Shown here: positions 1 through 8,120 of the stretch, piece after piece
How positions within the stretch are numbered: the first letter of the stretch is position 1
Layout of the letters: every line of letters begins with the position of its first letter
Assembly (NCBI GenBank): GCA_009692745.1
Contig: SHYO01000014.1
Location: 1 to 41,071 of the forward strand
Length of the DNA: 41,071 nt
Direction of reading: 5' to 3'
Origin: Chloroflexota bacterium
GTDB taxonomy: Bacteria > Chloroflexota > Anaerolineae > Epilineales > SHYO01
Made by a program: the position numbers and the translations under genes
Notes under the pieces: generated by a model
Told to the model about the DNA's origin: nothing
What the model saw: the letters and a program-made list of their open reading frames with translations, nothing else
The model's database searches: none

Positions 1-2
1 TG

Positions 3-158
3 GGGATTGATCCGGTGGTAGCTAGTGAAATCTTCGTCACGCTCGATCTGAACCAGGATGATGGCATCACGGTGGATGAATTGTTGGTCCTGGCCGATCA
101 GTTCTTTATGGGGGAGGAGGCGGACGCGCCTGGCAACTGGTTCTTTGGTCCTTTTTGA
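3..158 (+). CDS. EF-hand domain protein, C-terminal part (partial)
   Basis: The frame is open from the window edge to TGA at 156-158, giving 51 residues. It contains an EF-hand loop reading DLNQDDGITVDE: acidic or Asn residues at loop positions 1, 3 and 5, Ile at 8 and Glu at 12. Loop position 6, normally Gly, is Asp. The end, DAPGNWFFGPF, resembles the end of bacterial calerythrin/calbindin-like EF-hand proteins. The likely role is cytosolic calcium binding or sensing. The N-terminal hands lie outside the window, so the number of sites is unknown. About 275 bp of non-coding sequence separates it from the next gene, so it is probably a separate transcription unit. Confidence 0.75.
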   Translation, partial: GIDPVVASEIFVTLDLNQDDGITVDELLVLADQFFMGEEADAPGNWFFGPF

Positions 159-312
159 ACCGTAGTCCCCTTACTGATTTGTACCGGTCGCCTGGCTCAA
201 AATCGGAGGTAAATATATCCAACCATTGGGCTTGACGCTGATCTCGGCCCACCGCGTCGAGCCCAAGTAAACATCCGCTAGCTCCCTTACCGGCTGCAAA
301 ATTAAATATCTC

Positions 313-342
313 TTGACAGCGCTTCCAGCTTTATGGTATACT
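313..342 (+). promoter_or_regulatory. Sigma-70-type promoter of the ABC importer operon
   Basis: TTGACA (313-318) and TATACT (337-342) are separated by 18 bp. The -35 is perfect and the -10 differs from consensus at one position. Transcription would start near 349, giving a leader of about 86 nt before the ATG at 435. It is the best vegetative promoter in the first 5 kb. Confidence 0.8.
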
Positions 343-434
343 AGAGTTATTCCTGGTTATCTCTCCACCGGGAGGTTGTAGAGCCCTGCTTTAAAAGATT
401 CATTAAAAGAATGTCCCCTAAGAGGAGGAGCTGA

Positions 435-2300
435 ATGCGGAGATCGATTGGCTGGATCGTTTTGGTGTCCCTTATCGTCGGCGCTGTTGGGCTGTACGGG
501 TGCGGCGCCACCCCCACACCGGAAGTAAAGACGGTGGAAAAGGTAGTCACCCAGTTGGTGGAAAAACAAGTGACCACATTAGTTGAGAAGGAAAAGATTG
601 TCCAACAGACCGTGGTGGTGCAGCAAACCACGATTGTAGAGAAGGAAAAGCAGGTGGCGGTGACCGTCACCCCGGTCGTCAAGGGCCCCACGCCTACCAC
701 GCGGCAAGCCGGCGGCACTCTCAACGTCTGGCAGCCCAATGGTTGGCCGGAACAGGCCTGGCATCTGCTGAGCAACTGGGAAAGCGGCTGGGCCATCAGC
801 CCTATGATGGAGCAACTGTTTTTCAACAAGCCGGATGGCACCCTGGAACCTATGCTGGGCGAGTCGGTTACGGCTTCCGCTGATGGTCTGAAGTGGACCT
901 TGAAACTGCGCAAGAATGTGAAGTGGACCGATGGCCAACTGTTTAAGGCTGAGGACGTGATCTACGGTCTCATGGCCCGTTACAGCCCGGACAATAAGCC
1001 CCAGGTCGAATTGCGCAATGGCCGCTTGATCCAGGGCCTGAAGGATTATGTCGATGGGAAAGCCCCGGATATCGCCGGCATCAAGGCGATTGACGATAAC
1101 ACCATCGAGTTCACCCTGACCGGCAAGGATGCCACTATGTACAGCTTGTGGTTCGGCAGTATAATACCGCTGCCCAAGCACGCCATTAGCAGTATTCCCT
1201 TTAAGGACCTGGGGAAGGATAAGTACTGGATCACCAACCCCGTCAGCACCGGTCCCTTCAAGTTCGTCAAGTACGTCACCGACCAGTATATCGAGTACGA
1301 CCGGAACCCGGACTACTGGGATCAGAAACCCCGCCCCGACAAGCTGTTTATGCGCATTTCCAATCCCCAGGTCGCGATTATCTCCTTGCAGAAGGGCGAT
1401 CTGGACTATATGTACCCTATCGATCTCACCGAAATAGCCCGCCTCAAGACCGACCCCAAGATTGATATCCTGTTAGCCGAGAACAAGGGCCAGTGGTTCG
1501 GCCTGGAGCGCAACTACTATACCAAGAACGGCATCTGGCGCAATCCCAAGGCCATCCAGGGCTTCCTGTACGGCATAGATCGCCAGGCCTACGTGGATTC
1601 CATCCTGCAGGGCTACGGCACGGTGCGTAACTCCTTCTACGATGGCACGCCCTACGCCTGCCCCACCCTGGTCAAATACAACTATGACGTGGAGAAGGCC
1701 AAGGCCTTGTGGGCGGAAGTGGCCATGCCCAAGGATAAGGTTATCAGCATCATGTCCTGGACCGGCAACAAGCTGCGCATGGACTTCCTGCCCATCGCCC
1801 AGGCCGCCATCCAGAAGCTCGGCTACAAGTCGGAAGCAGATATTATTGACAATAGCTTGATTACCGATTACGTTAACGGCAAGGGGCCGCGTGCCAAGGA
1901 TTGGGACTTCCATGTGCTGCTGTTCGGTCCCGGCGCCGATCCCGGCACCCCCGAATCCTTCGTTGACCCGACTTCCGCTGCCAACATGGGGTATCGTTCC
2001 TGGCCTGAGGAGCCCGCCGCCAATGGTAAGAAGAGTCCAGGTTGGGTCTACGACAATCCCAAGATGACCGATCTCTTCAAGCAGGGTCGCGAGGAATCCG
2101 ATCCCAAGAAGCGCATCGCCATCTACCAGCAGATCGACTGCATCTGGAACGTGGAGTTCCCGGCCTACATGTTCGCCTCCCCCGGGTTCGTACTGGCCAA
2201 GAGCACCCGCCTGCAAGGCGTGGATTGGCCCACCAATGCCAGTATCGGGCAATGGACGATGATGTACCGGCCGGGCGATTGGTGGCTCTCTTCTAAGTAA
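435..2300 (+). CDS. ABC transporter substrate-binding lipoprotein, family 5
   Basis: This 621-residue protein belongs to the SBP_bac_5 (oligopeptide/dipeptide/nickel) family. It should capture a substrate outside the membrane and pass it to the two permeases downstream. A hydrophobic signal ends in lipobox LYGC with the lipidated Cys at residue 23. Residues about 34-85 form a low-complexity stalk of repeated VEK/VVQQT units, probably a coiled-coil spacer and typical of Chloroflexota binding proteins. The family-5 fold follows, with LKWTLKLRKNVKWTDG and DRNPDYWD as recognisable pieces. The start is the ATG after a strong AGGAGGAG site at 423-430. The substrate cannot be told from sequence: peptides, but also sugars or opines, are bound by this family. 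Two hairpins follow the stop codon. Confidence 0.93.
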   Translation: MRRSIGWIVLVSLIVGAVGLYGCGATPTPEVKTVEKVVTQLVEKQVTTLVEKEKIVQQTVVVQQTTIVEKEKQVAVTVTPVVKGPTPTTRQAGGTLNVWQPNGWPEQAWHLLSNWESGWAISPMMEQLFFNKPDGTLEPMLGESVTASADGLKWTLKLRKNVKWTDGQLFKAEDVIYGLMARYSPDNKPQVELRNGRLIQGLKDYVDGKAPDIAGIKAIDDNTIEFTLTGKDATMYSLWFGSIIPLPKHAISSIPFKDLGKDKYWITNPVSTGPFKFVKYVTDQYIEYDRNPDYWDQKPRPDKLFMRISNPQVAIISLQKGDLDYMYPIDLTEIARLKTDPKIDILLAENKGQWFGLERNYYTKNGIWRNPKAIQGFLYGIDRQAYVDSILQGYGTVRNSFYDGTPYACPTLVKYNYDVEKAKALWAEVAMPKDKVISIMSWTGNKLRMDFLPIAQAAIQKLGYKSEADIIDNSLITDYVNGKGPRAKDWDFHVLLFGPGADPGTPESFVDPTSAANMGYRSWPEEPAANGKKSPGWVYDNPKMTDLFKQGREESDPKKRIAIYQQIDCIWNVEFPAYMFASPGFVLAKSTRLQGVDWPTNASIGQWTMMYRPGDWWLSSK

Positions 2301-2316
2301 CCGCACTTTGGGGAGC

Positions 2317-2333
2317 GCGAGCGTCTCGCTCGC
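2317..2333. repeat. Small GC-rich hairpin after the binding-protein gene
   Basis: GCGAGCG (2317-2323) and CGCTCGC (2327-2333) pair around a TCT loop, 17 bp after the stop codon. Without a following T-run it is more like a dispersed intergenic palindrome, or a 3' RNA-stabilising stem, than a full terminator. Confidence 0.6.
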
Positions 2334-2343
2334 ATCCCTCTAG

Positions 2344-2392
2344 CAGCCATCCAGGAAATAGGAAGTTGCACAAGCTGCTTCCTGGATGGCTG
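2344..2392. repeat. Inverted repeat between binding protein and first permease
   Basis: A 14-bp arm at 2344-2357 (CAGCCATCCAGGAA) is perfectly complementary to 2379-2392, with a 21-bp loop. A shorter alternative stem (GGAAG at 2361, CTTCC at 2378) overlaps it. It lies in the only sizeable gap of the operon. There it could attenuate transcription or protect the upstream message, so that binding protein exceeds permease. Confidence 0.7.
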
Positions 2393-2418
2393 GCCTCTAA
2401 TAAACTGGACGGGTACCC

Positions 2419-3381
2419 ATGACGCAATATCTCATTCGCCGTTTACTCATATCCATTCCGCTCTTCTTTGGCATCACACTCATCGTCTACGGCATATACG
2501 CCCTGGCTCCGGGAGACCCGTTGACCGCCATTCTGGGTCGCGATAAGATGGCCCTGATGAGCCCGGCGCAGATCGAGAAAATGCGCCACGACTTTGGCTT
2601 CGACCAACCTGTCATCGTACGCTATGCTATCTGGTTGGGGAGTGCGCTGCACGGCGACTTGGGTTATCCCACCACCGGCAGCAAATCCGTGCTCGAGAAT
2701 CTCCAGGAGCGTCTTGGCCCGACTCTGCTCCTGATGGCCGTCTCGCTGGTCCTGGCCCTGCTCTTTGGCATTCCCATGGGCATTATTATGGCCTTAAAAC
2801 AGTACTCGGCGATCGATTATATCCTGACGGTGATCGCCTTCGCCAATTTATCTATTCCCTCCTTCTTTCTCGGGTTGGGCATGATCTACATTTTCTCCCT
2901 GAAGCTAAATTGGCTGCCCACCTTTGGCATGAGCACAGTGGGCGACCCCTTCTCCTGGGGGGACCTGGCGCGCCACCTGGTGATGCCCTCGATGATCCTG
3001 GGCATCTTCAATGCCGGGGTCTGGGCACGGTATACCCGCTCCAGCATGCTGGAAGTGATGCATGCGGATTATGTGACCGTCGCCCGCGCCAAAGGGCTGC
3101 AGGAGCGGGTCGTCATTTTCCGGCATGCTTTCCGCAACGCTCTGCTGCCCCTGATTACTATCGTCTCCCAGAGCCTGCCTGGCCTGTTGGGGGGGGCTGT
3201 GATCACCGAGACCATTTTCCAGTGGCCGGGCATGGGCATGTTGAGCTGGCGCGCCACTATCAACCGGGATTATGCCGTCCTCATGGGGGTGACACTCATT
3301 AGTGCTCTGATGATCCTGACCAGCAACCTGATCGCTGACCTGGCGTACGCCTGGGCAGATCCGCGCATCAAATACGATTAG
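2419..3381 (+). CDS. ABC importer permease, DppB/OppB type
   Basis: This 320-residue inner-membrane protein of the BPD_transp_1 family is the first of the two permeases forming the channel of a peptide/nickel-type importer. It has the N-terminal helix of this subfamily (YLIRRLLISIPLFFGITLIV), about six membrane segments in all, and the ATPase-coupling EAA loop near ARAKGLQERVVIFRHAFRNA. Length is normal for DppB. It follows the binding protein after a 118-bp gap holding two stem-loops, and the second permease begins 14 bp after its stop. No OppD/OppF ATPase gene follows, so the energising subunits must come from elsewhere. Confidence 0.93.
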   Translation: MTQYLIRRLLISIPLFFGITLIVYGIYALAPGDPLTAILGRDKMALMSPAQIEKMRHDFGFDQPVIVRYAIWLGSALHGDLGYPTTGSKSVLENLQERLGPTLLLMAVSLVLALLFGIPMGIIMALKQYSAIDYILTVIAFANLSIPSFFLGLGMIYIFSLKLNWLPTFGMSTVGDPFSWGDLARHLVMPSMILGIFNAGVWARYTRSSMLEVMHADYVTVARAKGLQERVVIFRHAFRNALLPLITIVSQSLPGLLGGAVITETIFQWPGMGMLSWRATINRDYAVLMGVTLISALMILTSNLIADLAYAWADPRIKYD

Positions 3382-3394
3382 AAAGGCTCGCACC

Positions 3395-4321
3395 GTGTCA
3401 GATTCATCTACCGTCTCCGCGCCGGCTACTGAAAAACAGGTCCAAAATAACCTGGAGCTGAGAAGTAAATCCCAGGCCCCTTCACGCCGGGTCTTGCGTA
3501 AGTTCTTCCGCCACCGGCTGGCGATGTTCGGTCTGGGCCTTTTGGTAATTATTACGGTGCTGGCAGTTTTTGCCCCGGTCTTCGCCGGGTATGACTACGC
3601 GGAACAAGATCTAAAGAATACCCGCCAACCCCCCAGCGCTACCCATATCCTGGGCAGTGATTCCTTTGGCCGGGATGTATGGTCGCGCATGCTCTATGGC
3701 GGCCGGGTTTCCCTGCAAGTTGGCCTGCTGGCGGTTGGCGTCTATATCGCGCTCGGGATTCTATTGGGCTCCTTAGCGGGTTATTATGGCGGCGTGGTGG
3801 ATTTTATCATCATGCGAGGAGTGGATGTGGTGCTCTGCTTCCCCACCCTGATGGTCATCATTTTTGCCGTGGCCATCCTGGGTCCCAGCCTGACTAATAC
3901 GATTATCGTGATAGGTTTACTCGGCTGGCCTGGACCTACCCGCCTGGTGCGCGGCCAGATTCTATCGATCCGTGAGATGGATTACATCATGGCAGCCCGT
4001 TCGGTGGGCATCCCCGATCGCCGCGCCATCCTACGCCACGTACTTCCCGGTGTGCTGCCTCCCCTAATCGTCAGCGCCACCTTCGGCGTTGCCGGAGCTA
4101 TTCTCACCGAAGCCGCCCTCTCCTTCCTGAACCTGGGCATCCGTCCCCCCGAGCCAAGCTGGGGCAACATGCTCAGCCAGGCCCAGGAACTGGTGATCCT
4201 GGAGCAGCAGTTGTGGCTGTGGCTGCCCCCCGGCCTGGCTATCATGTTGGCCGTCTTATGCATCAACTTCATCGGCGACGGCCTGCGCGATGCCATCGAT
4301 CCGCGGCAGAGGGATTACTAA
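3395..4321 (+). CDS. ABC importer permease, DppC/OppC type
   Basis: This 308-residue partner permease starts at a GTG, with GAAAGG at 3381-3386 as ribosome-binding site. An unusually polar N-terminal tail of about 40 residues precedes the first membrane helix (FGLGLLVIITVLAVFAPVFA). The family signatures HILGSDSFGRDVWSRMLYGG and the EAA loop (AARSVGIPDRRAILRHVLPG) are present. It ends RQRDY, as do many DppC proteins. The operon stops here: the next genes run on the opposite strand. The ATPases usual for this family are absent. Confidence 0.93.
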   Translation: MSDSSTVSAPATEKQVQNNLELRSKSQAPSRRVLRKFFRHRLAMFGLGLLVIITVLAVFAPVFAGYDYAEQDLKNTRQPPSATHILGSDSFGRDVWSRMLYGGRVSLQVGLLAVGVYIALGILLGSLAGYYGGVVDFIIMRGVDVVLCFPTLMVIIFAVAILGPSLTNTIIVIGLLGWPGPTRLVRGQILSIREMDYIMAARSVGIPDRRAILRHVLPGVLPPLIVSATFGVAGAILTEAALSFLNLGIRPPEPSWGNMLSQAQELVILEQQLWLWLPPGLAIMLAVLCINFIGDGLRDAIDPRQRDY

Positions 4322-4482
4322 TAGCTTAGCTGTCTAAGGGTGTAAGGGTGTCCCTGCCCGGCATACGCCATCACCTCTGCGACTGTCAGCTCTTGCTTTT
4401 GAGCCATCGCGGTTTCAAAGGCCGTCTCCCCGAGTTGGGTGCGCAGGTTGTTTACCACTCTATACTTACACTCGTCCAGCAA
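4318..4482 (-). pseudogene. Remnant of a LuxR/AAA-type regulator, C-terminal tail
   Basis: On the minus strand the frame reads LLDECKYRVVNNL then LGETAFETAMAQKQELTVAE and MAYA, ending at a TAG at 4318-4320. This matches the terminal signature of large Chloroflexota/Actinobacteria ATPase-TPR regulators, usually written LGEaAFaaAWaeGralsleeAvayAl. About 45 residues remain of a protein that normally exceeds 800, and the fragment overlaps the last codons of the dioxygenase gene. It looks like debris from a deletion that joined the two sequences. The identification rests on one short motif. Confidence 0.55.
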
Positions 4483-5263
4483 ACTCCTGTCCGCGGATAA
4501 GCATAAAGCGAAAGGTTCCCTTCGGTTTCTCACATTCCGTCGTCATCCGGGATTCTTCATCTTCGACGCCCAGGTACTTCGTCTCTGCATGGATATAGTG
4601 CAAGGCCAGCCCGCGTCGCCGGTTCGGCGTCTGGTTTGCCCCGGTGCGGTGAAAGTTCAACCCGTGATGGAACATGCAAGAGCCTGCTTTTAATTCCACC
4701 GGTACCGGTGTGGCTAATTCAGGCATCGCCAGGAATTTATCCCGGTACTCCCGCGATACCGGCCCCCATTTGTGGCTTCCCGGAATCACCGTCATGCAGC
4801 CGTTCTCCACCGTGGCATCGTCCAAGGCTACCCAGCAGCTCACGTGCTCTTGCGGCACAAATTGTGGCCAGGCTACTGAGTCCTGATGCCAGTCGGTAAC
4901 CGTGCCGTGGAAGCGCGGTTTCATCATCAACTGGTCGGTATAGAGCTTGATGTTGGGTCCCAACAGGTCCTCGATTACATCCACGATCTCCGCTTTCTTG
5001 GCTGCGGCTTCGAAGAGCGGATCAAAGTAGCACAATTGCGTCATCTTGCGTACCTGGTCGATACGCGGCACGTCCGCCTTGGGATCATCGCGGAAGGCCT
5101 TCTCTAGTTGGATATACCGTTGCGGCAGGTGCGTCACCTTCCCTTCGGCAATATCCGCCGCCCGCTGGCGCAAGGCGGTCAGCTCCGGGTCGGAGAGTAC
5201 GCGTCCGTAGGCCAGGTACCCATTCTCTGCGAAGTATGCTTTCTGTTCAGCCGTTAGAGTCAT
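4466..5263 (-). CDS. Phytanoyl-CoA dioxygenase family protein
   Basis: A 265-residue protein of the PhyH family, which are non-haem Fe(II)/2-oxoglutarate oxygenases that usually hydroxylate small molecules. The iron facial triad is visible: His126 and Asp128 in WHQDS, and a distal His, probably His205 in NFHRTGAN. Arg residues at about 215-217 (NRRRG) could bind 2-oxoglutarate. The start is supported by AAAGGA about 8 nt upstream. It converges on the importer operon, so it may act on the imported compound, but that is inference. Its 3' end overlaps a regulator fragment, so the last residues (GQEFAGRV) may not be ancestral. The substrate is unknown. Confidence 0.88.
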   Translation of the reverse strand: MTLTAEQKAYFAENGYLAYGRVLSDPELTALRQRAADIAEGKVTHLPQRYIQLEKAFRDDPKADVPRIDQVRKMTQLCYFDPLFEAAAKKAEIVDVIEDLLGPNIKLYTDQLMMKPRFHGTVTDWHQDSVAWPQFVPQEHVSCWVALDDATVENGCMTVIPGSHKWGPVSREYRDKFLAMPELATPVPVELKAGSCMFHHGLNFHRTGANQTPNRRRGLALHYIHAETKYLGVEDEESRMTTECEKPKGTFRFMLIRGQEFAGRV

Positions 5264-5375
5264 TTCCGGTTTCCTTTCTCAAGTTTGGGACCGGCTTATG
5301 TACCGGTATGGGAACATGTTGGCCGTCCGCTATTCTTTACGATGCGCATCTGTTTTGTCATCATCTATCCCAGCC

Positions 5376-5404
5376 ATTATATCACATGCGACGCGATATT
5401 GCCA
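5376..5404 (-). promoter_or_regulatory. Weak candidate promoter for the dioxygenase gene
   Basis: On the minus strand TATAAT (5376-5381) lies 17 bp from TGGCAA (5399-5404). The -10 is perfect but the -35 is poor, and the leader would be about 105 nt. Confidence 0.35.
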
Positions 5405-5527
5405 TGATGGGCGCGGGTGATGGAAAGCCACTGAAAACCAACCTCAGCAGCCTGATAGGATTACCGTTCTTTGACTTGGTTTCGCTGCCATGTTAAAGTG
5501 TCTGGCCTCGTAACTGTTCACATTTCC

Positions 5528-5615
5528 AGTAGGTGCGATCTCCGGCTGTCCCTTGGACAGCATCCGCACATCTTCTGCAATCACCAAAGACGTGCAGCCG
5601 GAGGCAGCACCTACT
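5528..5615. repeat. Two-part inverted repeat upstream of the response regulator
   Basis: AGTAGGTGC (5528-5536) pairs with GCACCTACT (5607-5615), and TCCGGCTG (5541-5548) with CAGCCGGA (5595-5602). The two paired blocks are separated by four unpaired bases on each side, and the apical loop is about 46 nt. A smaller TGTCC/GGACA stem lies inside. The outer arm resembles the GTAGG..GC arm of the palindrome at 20185, suggesting a repeat family. Confidence 0.65.
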
Positions 5616-5744
5616 ATAATAGACCTTATCGGGATTAAGCAAGAGTGTGCCTGCTGCAGGTCTGCCAGGCCGCACAGTATTGCTATTTCCGATAACGTCT
5701 AAGGGTTTCTTTTCCTAAGATTAGTCTGCAGCCGGAACCGCTTT

Positions 5745-6446
5745 ATGCTCAATCAATCTACCACCATCCTGATGATCGAAGACGATCCTGCTGTCGCGCA
5801 CAGCTTGCGCAGTGGCCTGGAGCAGGACGGTTACCAGGTTATTTGGAAAGCCACCGGTTTGGAAGGCGCCACTTACGCCCGCGATCACAATCCCCAGTTG
5901 ATTATCCTGGACGTGCGCCTGCCCGATGGCTCCGGCTTCGACTTTTGCCGCCAGATGCGCCAGGCCGGTCTGCGCCAGCCGATCCTCATGCTCACCGTTC
6001 AGGGCGAAGAGATGGACAAGGTGCTGGGTCTGGAAATGGGCGCCGATGATTACCTCACCAAGCCCTATAGCCTGCGCGAATTGCTCTCGCGGGTGCGCGC
6101 TTTACTGCGCCGGGCTTATGGCGAGTTCTCCGCCAGCAGCGCAACCCTGCTTTACGCGGGTGACCTGGTTATTGACCTGGGTCGGGGCCAGGTCTGGCGC
6201 GGTAACCAACTCATCGCCCTGACCCCCACCGAATTCAAGCTCCTGATTTTCCTGGCGCGCCATCCCGGCCAGGCCCTTTCCCGCGCCCAGATTCTCGATG
6301 ACGTCTGGGGCTACGGCGCCGATGTGGAAAGTGAGCGCCTGGTCAATGTGCATGTCCGGCGCCTCCGCGAAAAAGTCGAGCTCGATTCCAGCCGTCCCTC
6401 TCTCATCCTCACTGTTCCCGGCATCGGTTACCGGCTGGTTGGCTAA
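5745..6446 (+). CDS. OmpR/PhoB-family response regulator
   Basis: This 233-residue two-domain regulator has a receiver with the acidic cluster Glu12/Asp13/Asp14, phospho-acceptor Asp56 (LDVRLPD), Thr84 and Lys106 (YLTKPY). A winged-helix DNA-binding domain of the Trans_reg_C type follows (LTPTEFKLLIFLARHPG, VNVHVRRLREKV, GIGYRLVG). It is likely phosphorylated by the kinase at 10237-12096, because the two genes bracket one co-oriented efflux-like set. The inverted ATTACA/TGTAAT at 6529-6544, before the adaptor gene, is a plausible target. Confidence 0.93.
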   Translation: MLNQSTTILMIEDDPAVAHSLRSGLEQDGYQVIWKATGLEGATYARDHNPQLIILDVRLPDGSGFDFCRQMRQAGLRQPILMLTVQGEEMDKVLGLEMGADDYLTKPYSLRELLSRVRALLRRAYGEFSASSATLLYAGDLVIDLGRGQVWRGNQLIALTPTEFKLLIFLARHPGQALSRAQILDDVWGYGADVESERLVNVHVRRLREKVELDSSRPSLILTVPGIGYRLVG

Positions 6447-6528
6447 CCCCGTCTCGTCTATTCCACCTGATCCTACTCACATCCTTTCTATCCTGTCCGG
6501 CTTTTTCCGATTGCATCATCCCTTTCAC

Positions 6529-6544
6529 ATTACAAAACTGTAAT
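6529..6544. promoter_or_regulatory. Possible operator upstream of the adaptor gene
   Basis: ATTACA (6529-6534) and TGTAAT (6539-6544) form a perfect inverted repeat with a 4-bp spacer, 70 bp before the adaptor start. Placement between the regulator and its presumed targets suggests a regulator site. OmpR-family proteins usually bind direct repeats, so the assignment is weak. Confidence 0.35.
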
Positions 6545-6614
6545 CTCGCTGCAACCTACTCGCAATCTCCCTGTGGTAATCTTGTACCATCAGTCAGTAT
6601 GGGAGAACGTATAG

Positions 6615-8057
6615 ATGAAGCGTCTGTTTATAGGTATTGGGATCATTGCCATCGCCATTATCCTGGGGGCCGGTTACTTCGGCGCCCGCACTGCTCAGAG
6701 CGAGAGTGCCCCGCCTGTACAAGCGCCGGCCACCGTTCCGGCCACCGTTGGCGACGTCAAATTGACCGTTACTGCTCCCGGCCAGGTTGTCGGGACACAG
6801 GAGCGGGTGTTGAGCATGAATGTAACCGGGCAACTAGCCGAGATCAAAGTCCGCCCCGGCGATACCGTTAAGGTCGGGGATATCCTGGCCCAATTGGACA
6901 CGAAGAGCTTACAAAGCGCGTTGGAGGTAGCCGGCATCAAGCTGGCCCAGGCCCAGGCAGATAAGCAGCACAAATTGGCCGAGACCCAGCTCGACTTGCA
7001 GATTGCCCAACTGCGCCTGGACCAGGCGAAAGCGCGGCTGCCGGGGATTGGTGCTGCCCAGGCTGGCTTGCAGAGTGCCACGGTAAAGTTGGCCGGTACC
7101 AAGGCCGGCGCCTCGTCTGAAGATATCGCCATCTCCCAACATCAACTCGAGCAGGCTAAGAATGCCCTGTGGGCCGCCCAATCCCAGCGCGATAGTATTT
7201 GCGGCAATCAGAGCGCCCCCCAGGCCAATTGTCATAATGCCAATGCCACTGTGAACCAGGCTGAGGAAGGGGTATATATTGCCGAGCTGAGATTGCAGCA
7301 GCTCCAGGCCGGGCCGCGCGAAGATGATGTGAAGATCGCTACCGCCCAGGTACAGCAAGCCCAGGCGGCCTACGACAGTGCTGTAGCCGAGCAAGGCGCC
7401 AGTGGCAAAGATATTACGGCCCAGGAGGCGAGTTTAGAAAAGATCAGGCTTTCGCTGGCACAGCTCCAGGCGGGCGTCGACCCGCTGTTGCAGCGGGATG
7501 TCAAGGCAGCCGAGGAGAATCTCAAAGCTGCCACCCTCACTGCCTCCTTCGCTGGTGTGGTGGTGGATGTCATGGCCAAGGCCGGCACTTCCGTCCCTGC
7601 CGGCGCCGGCATCTTGTTGTTGGCCAATGCCAAAGCGCTCGAAATTCGCTCCACCGTCATTGAGGAAGATTTAACGCTGGTTGCAATCGGCCAGGAAGTC
7701 GAAATCTATTTCGACGCTGTGCCGCAGGATGCCGTCCGTGGCCGGGTAGCGCGTATCGTGCCCAGCCGCATCCCCGGCGACCGGCCCCTCTATCCGGTCT
7801 ACATTACCCTGGATGAGGTGCCGCGCAAAATTCTGGCCGGGATGACCGCCGATGGCTCTATTATTATTAGCCAGAAACAAAATGTGCTGCGCCTGCCGCG
7901 CGCCCTGGTACGGGCCGCGCCGGGCGGCACAGCTCAGGTCCAGGTCTGGCTGCGAGACCATATCGAGAAACGATCTGTGAAACTGGGATTGCGCGGCGAT
8001 GTCTATATCGAGATCCTGGATGGCCTGCAAGCAGGAGATCAGGTGGTAGGACAATGA
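6615..8057 (+). CDS. HlyD/MacA-type periplasmic adaptor (membrane fusion protein)
   Basis: A 480-residue protein anchored by one N-terminal helix (residues about 5-23). Half of a lipoyl domain lies at about 56-95 (VTGQLAEIKVRPGDTVKVGD). A long Gln/Ala-rich helical hairpin covers about 97-300, rich in QAQA/QLQAG repeats. The second lipoyl half (TASFAGVVVDVMAKAGTSV) comes next, then a beta-barrel and a membrane-proximal domain. Such adaptors couple FtsX/MacB permeases to export of substrates or lipids across the envelope. The stop overlaps an ATG (ATGA at 8054) opening a 26-codon frame, exactly where an ATPase gene is normally found, but no ATPase is present. Confidence 0.9.
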   Translation: MKRLFIGIGIIAIAIILGAGYFGARTAQSESAPPVQAPATVPATVGDVKLTVTAPGQVVGTQERVLSMNVTGQLAEIKVRPGDTVKVGDILAQLDTKSLQSALEVAGIKLAQAQADKQHKLAETQLDLQIAQLRLDQAKARLPGIGAAQAGLQSATVKLAGTKAGASSEDIAISQHQLEQAKNALWAAQSQRDSICGNQSAPQANCHNANATVNQAEEGVYIAELRLQQLQAGPREDDVKIATAQVQQAQAAYDSAVAEQGASGKDITAQEASLEKIRLSLAQLQAGVDPLLQRDVKAAEENLKAATLTASFAGVVVDVMAKAGTSVPAGAGILLLANAKALEIRSTVIEEDLTLVAIGQEVEIYFDAVPQDAVRGRVARIVPSRIPGDRPLYPVYITLDEVPRKILAGMTADGSIIISQKQNVLRLPRALVRAAPGGTAQVQVWLRDHIEKRSVKLGLRGDVYIEILDGLQAGDQVVGQ

Positions 8058-8120
8058 GCGAAAATACCTGGCATATTTCTCCCGTGACGCACGACCGGGC
8101 TTGGGCTGGAGAGGTATCCT

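Larger units (their letters stand above)
5264..5744. other. Divergent intergenic region
   Basis: About 480 bp separate the divergent dioxygenase and response-regulator genes. No coding potential was seen. It contains a candidate minus-strand -10 at 5376-5381 and a long two-part stem at 5528-5615, followed directly by TATAAT at 5615-5620 on the plus strand. No convincing -35 accompanies that plus-strand -10. Confidence 0.5.

Noticed and set aside
4636..5107. Several plus-strand frames inside the dioxygenase gene
   Set aside because: They are antisense to clear PhyH coding sequence with intact metal ligands and show no family resemblance.
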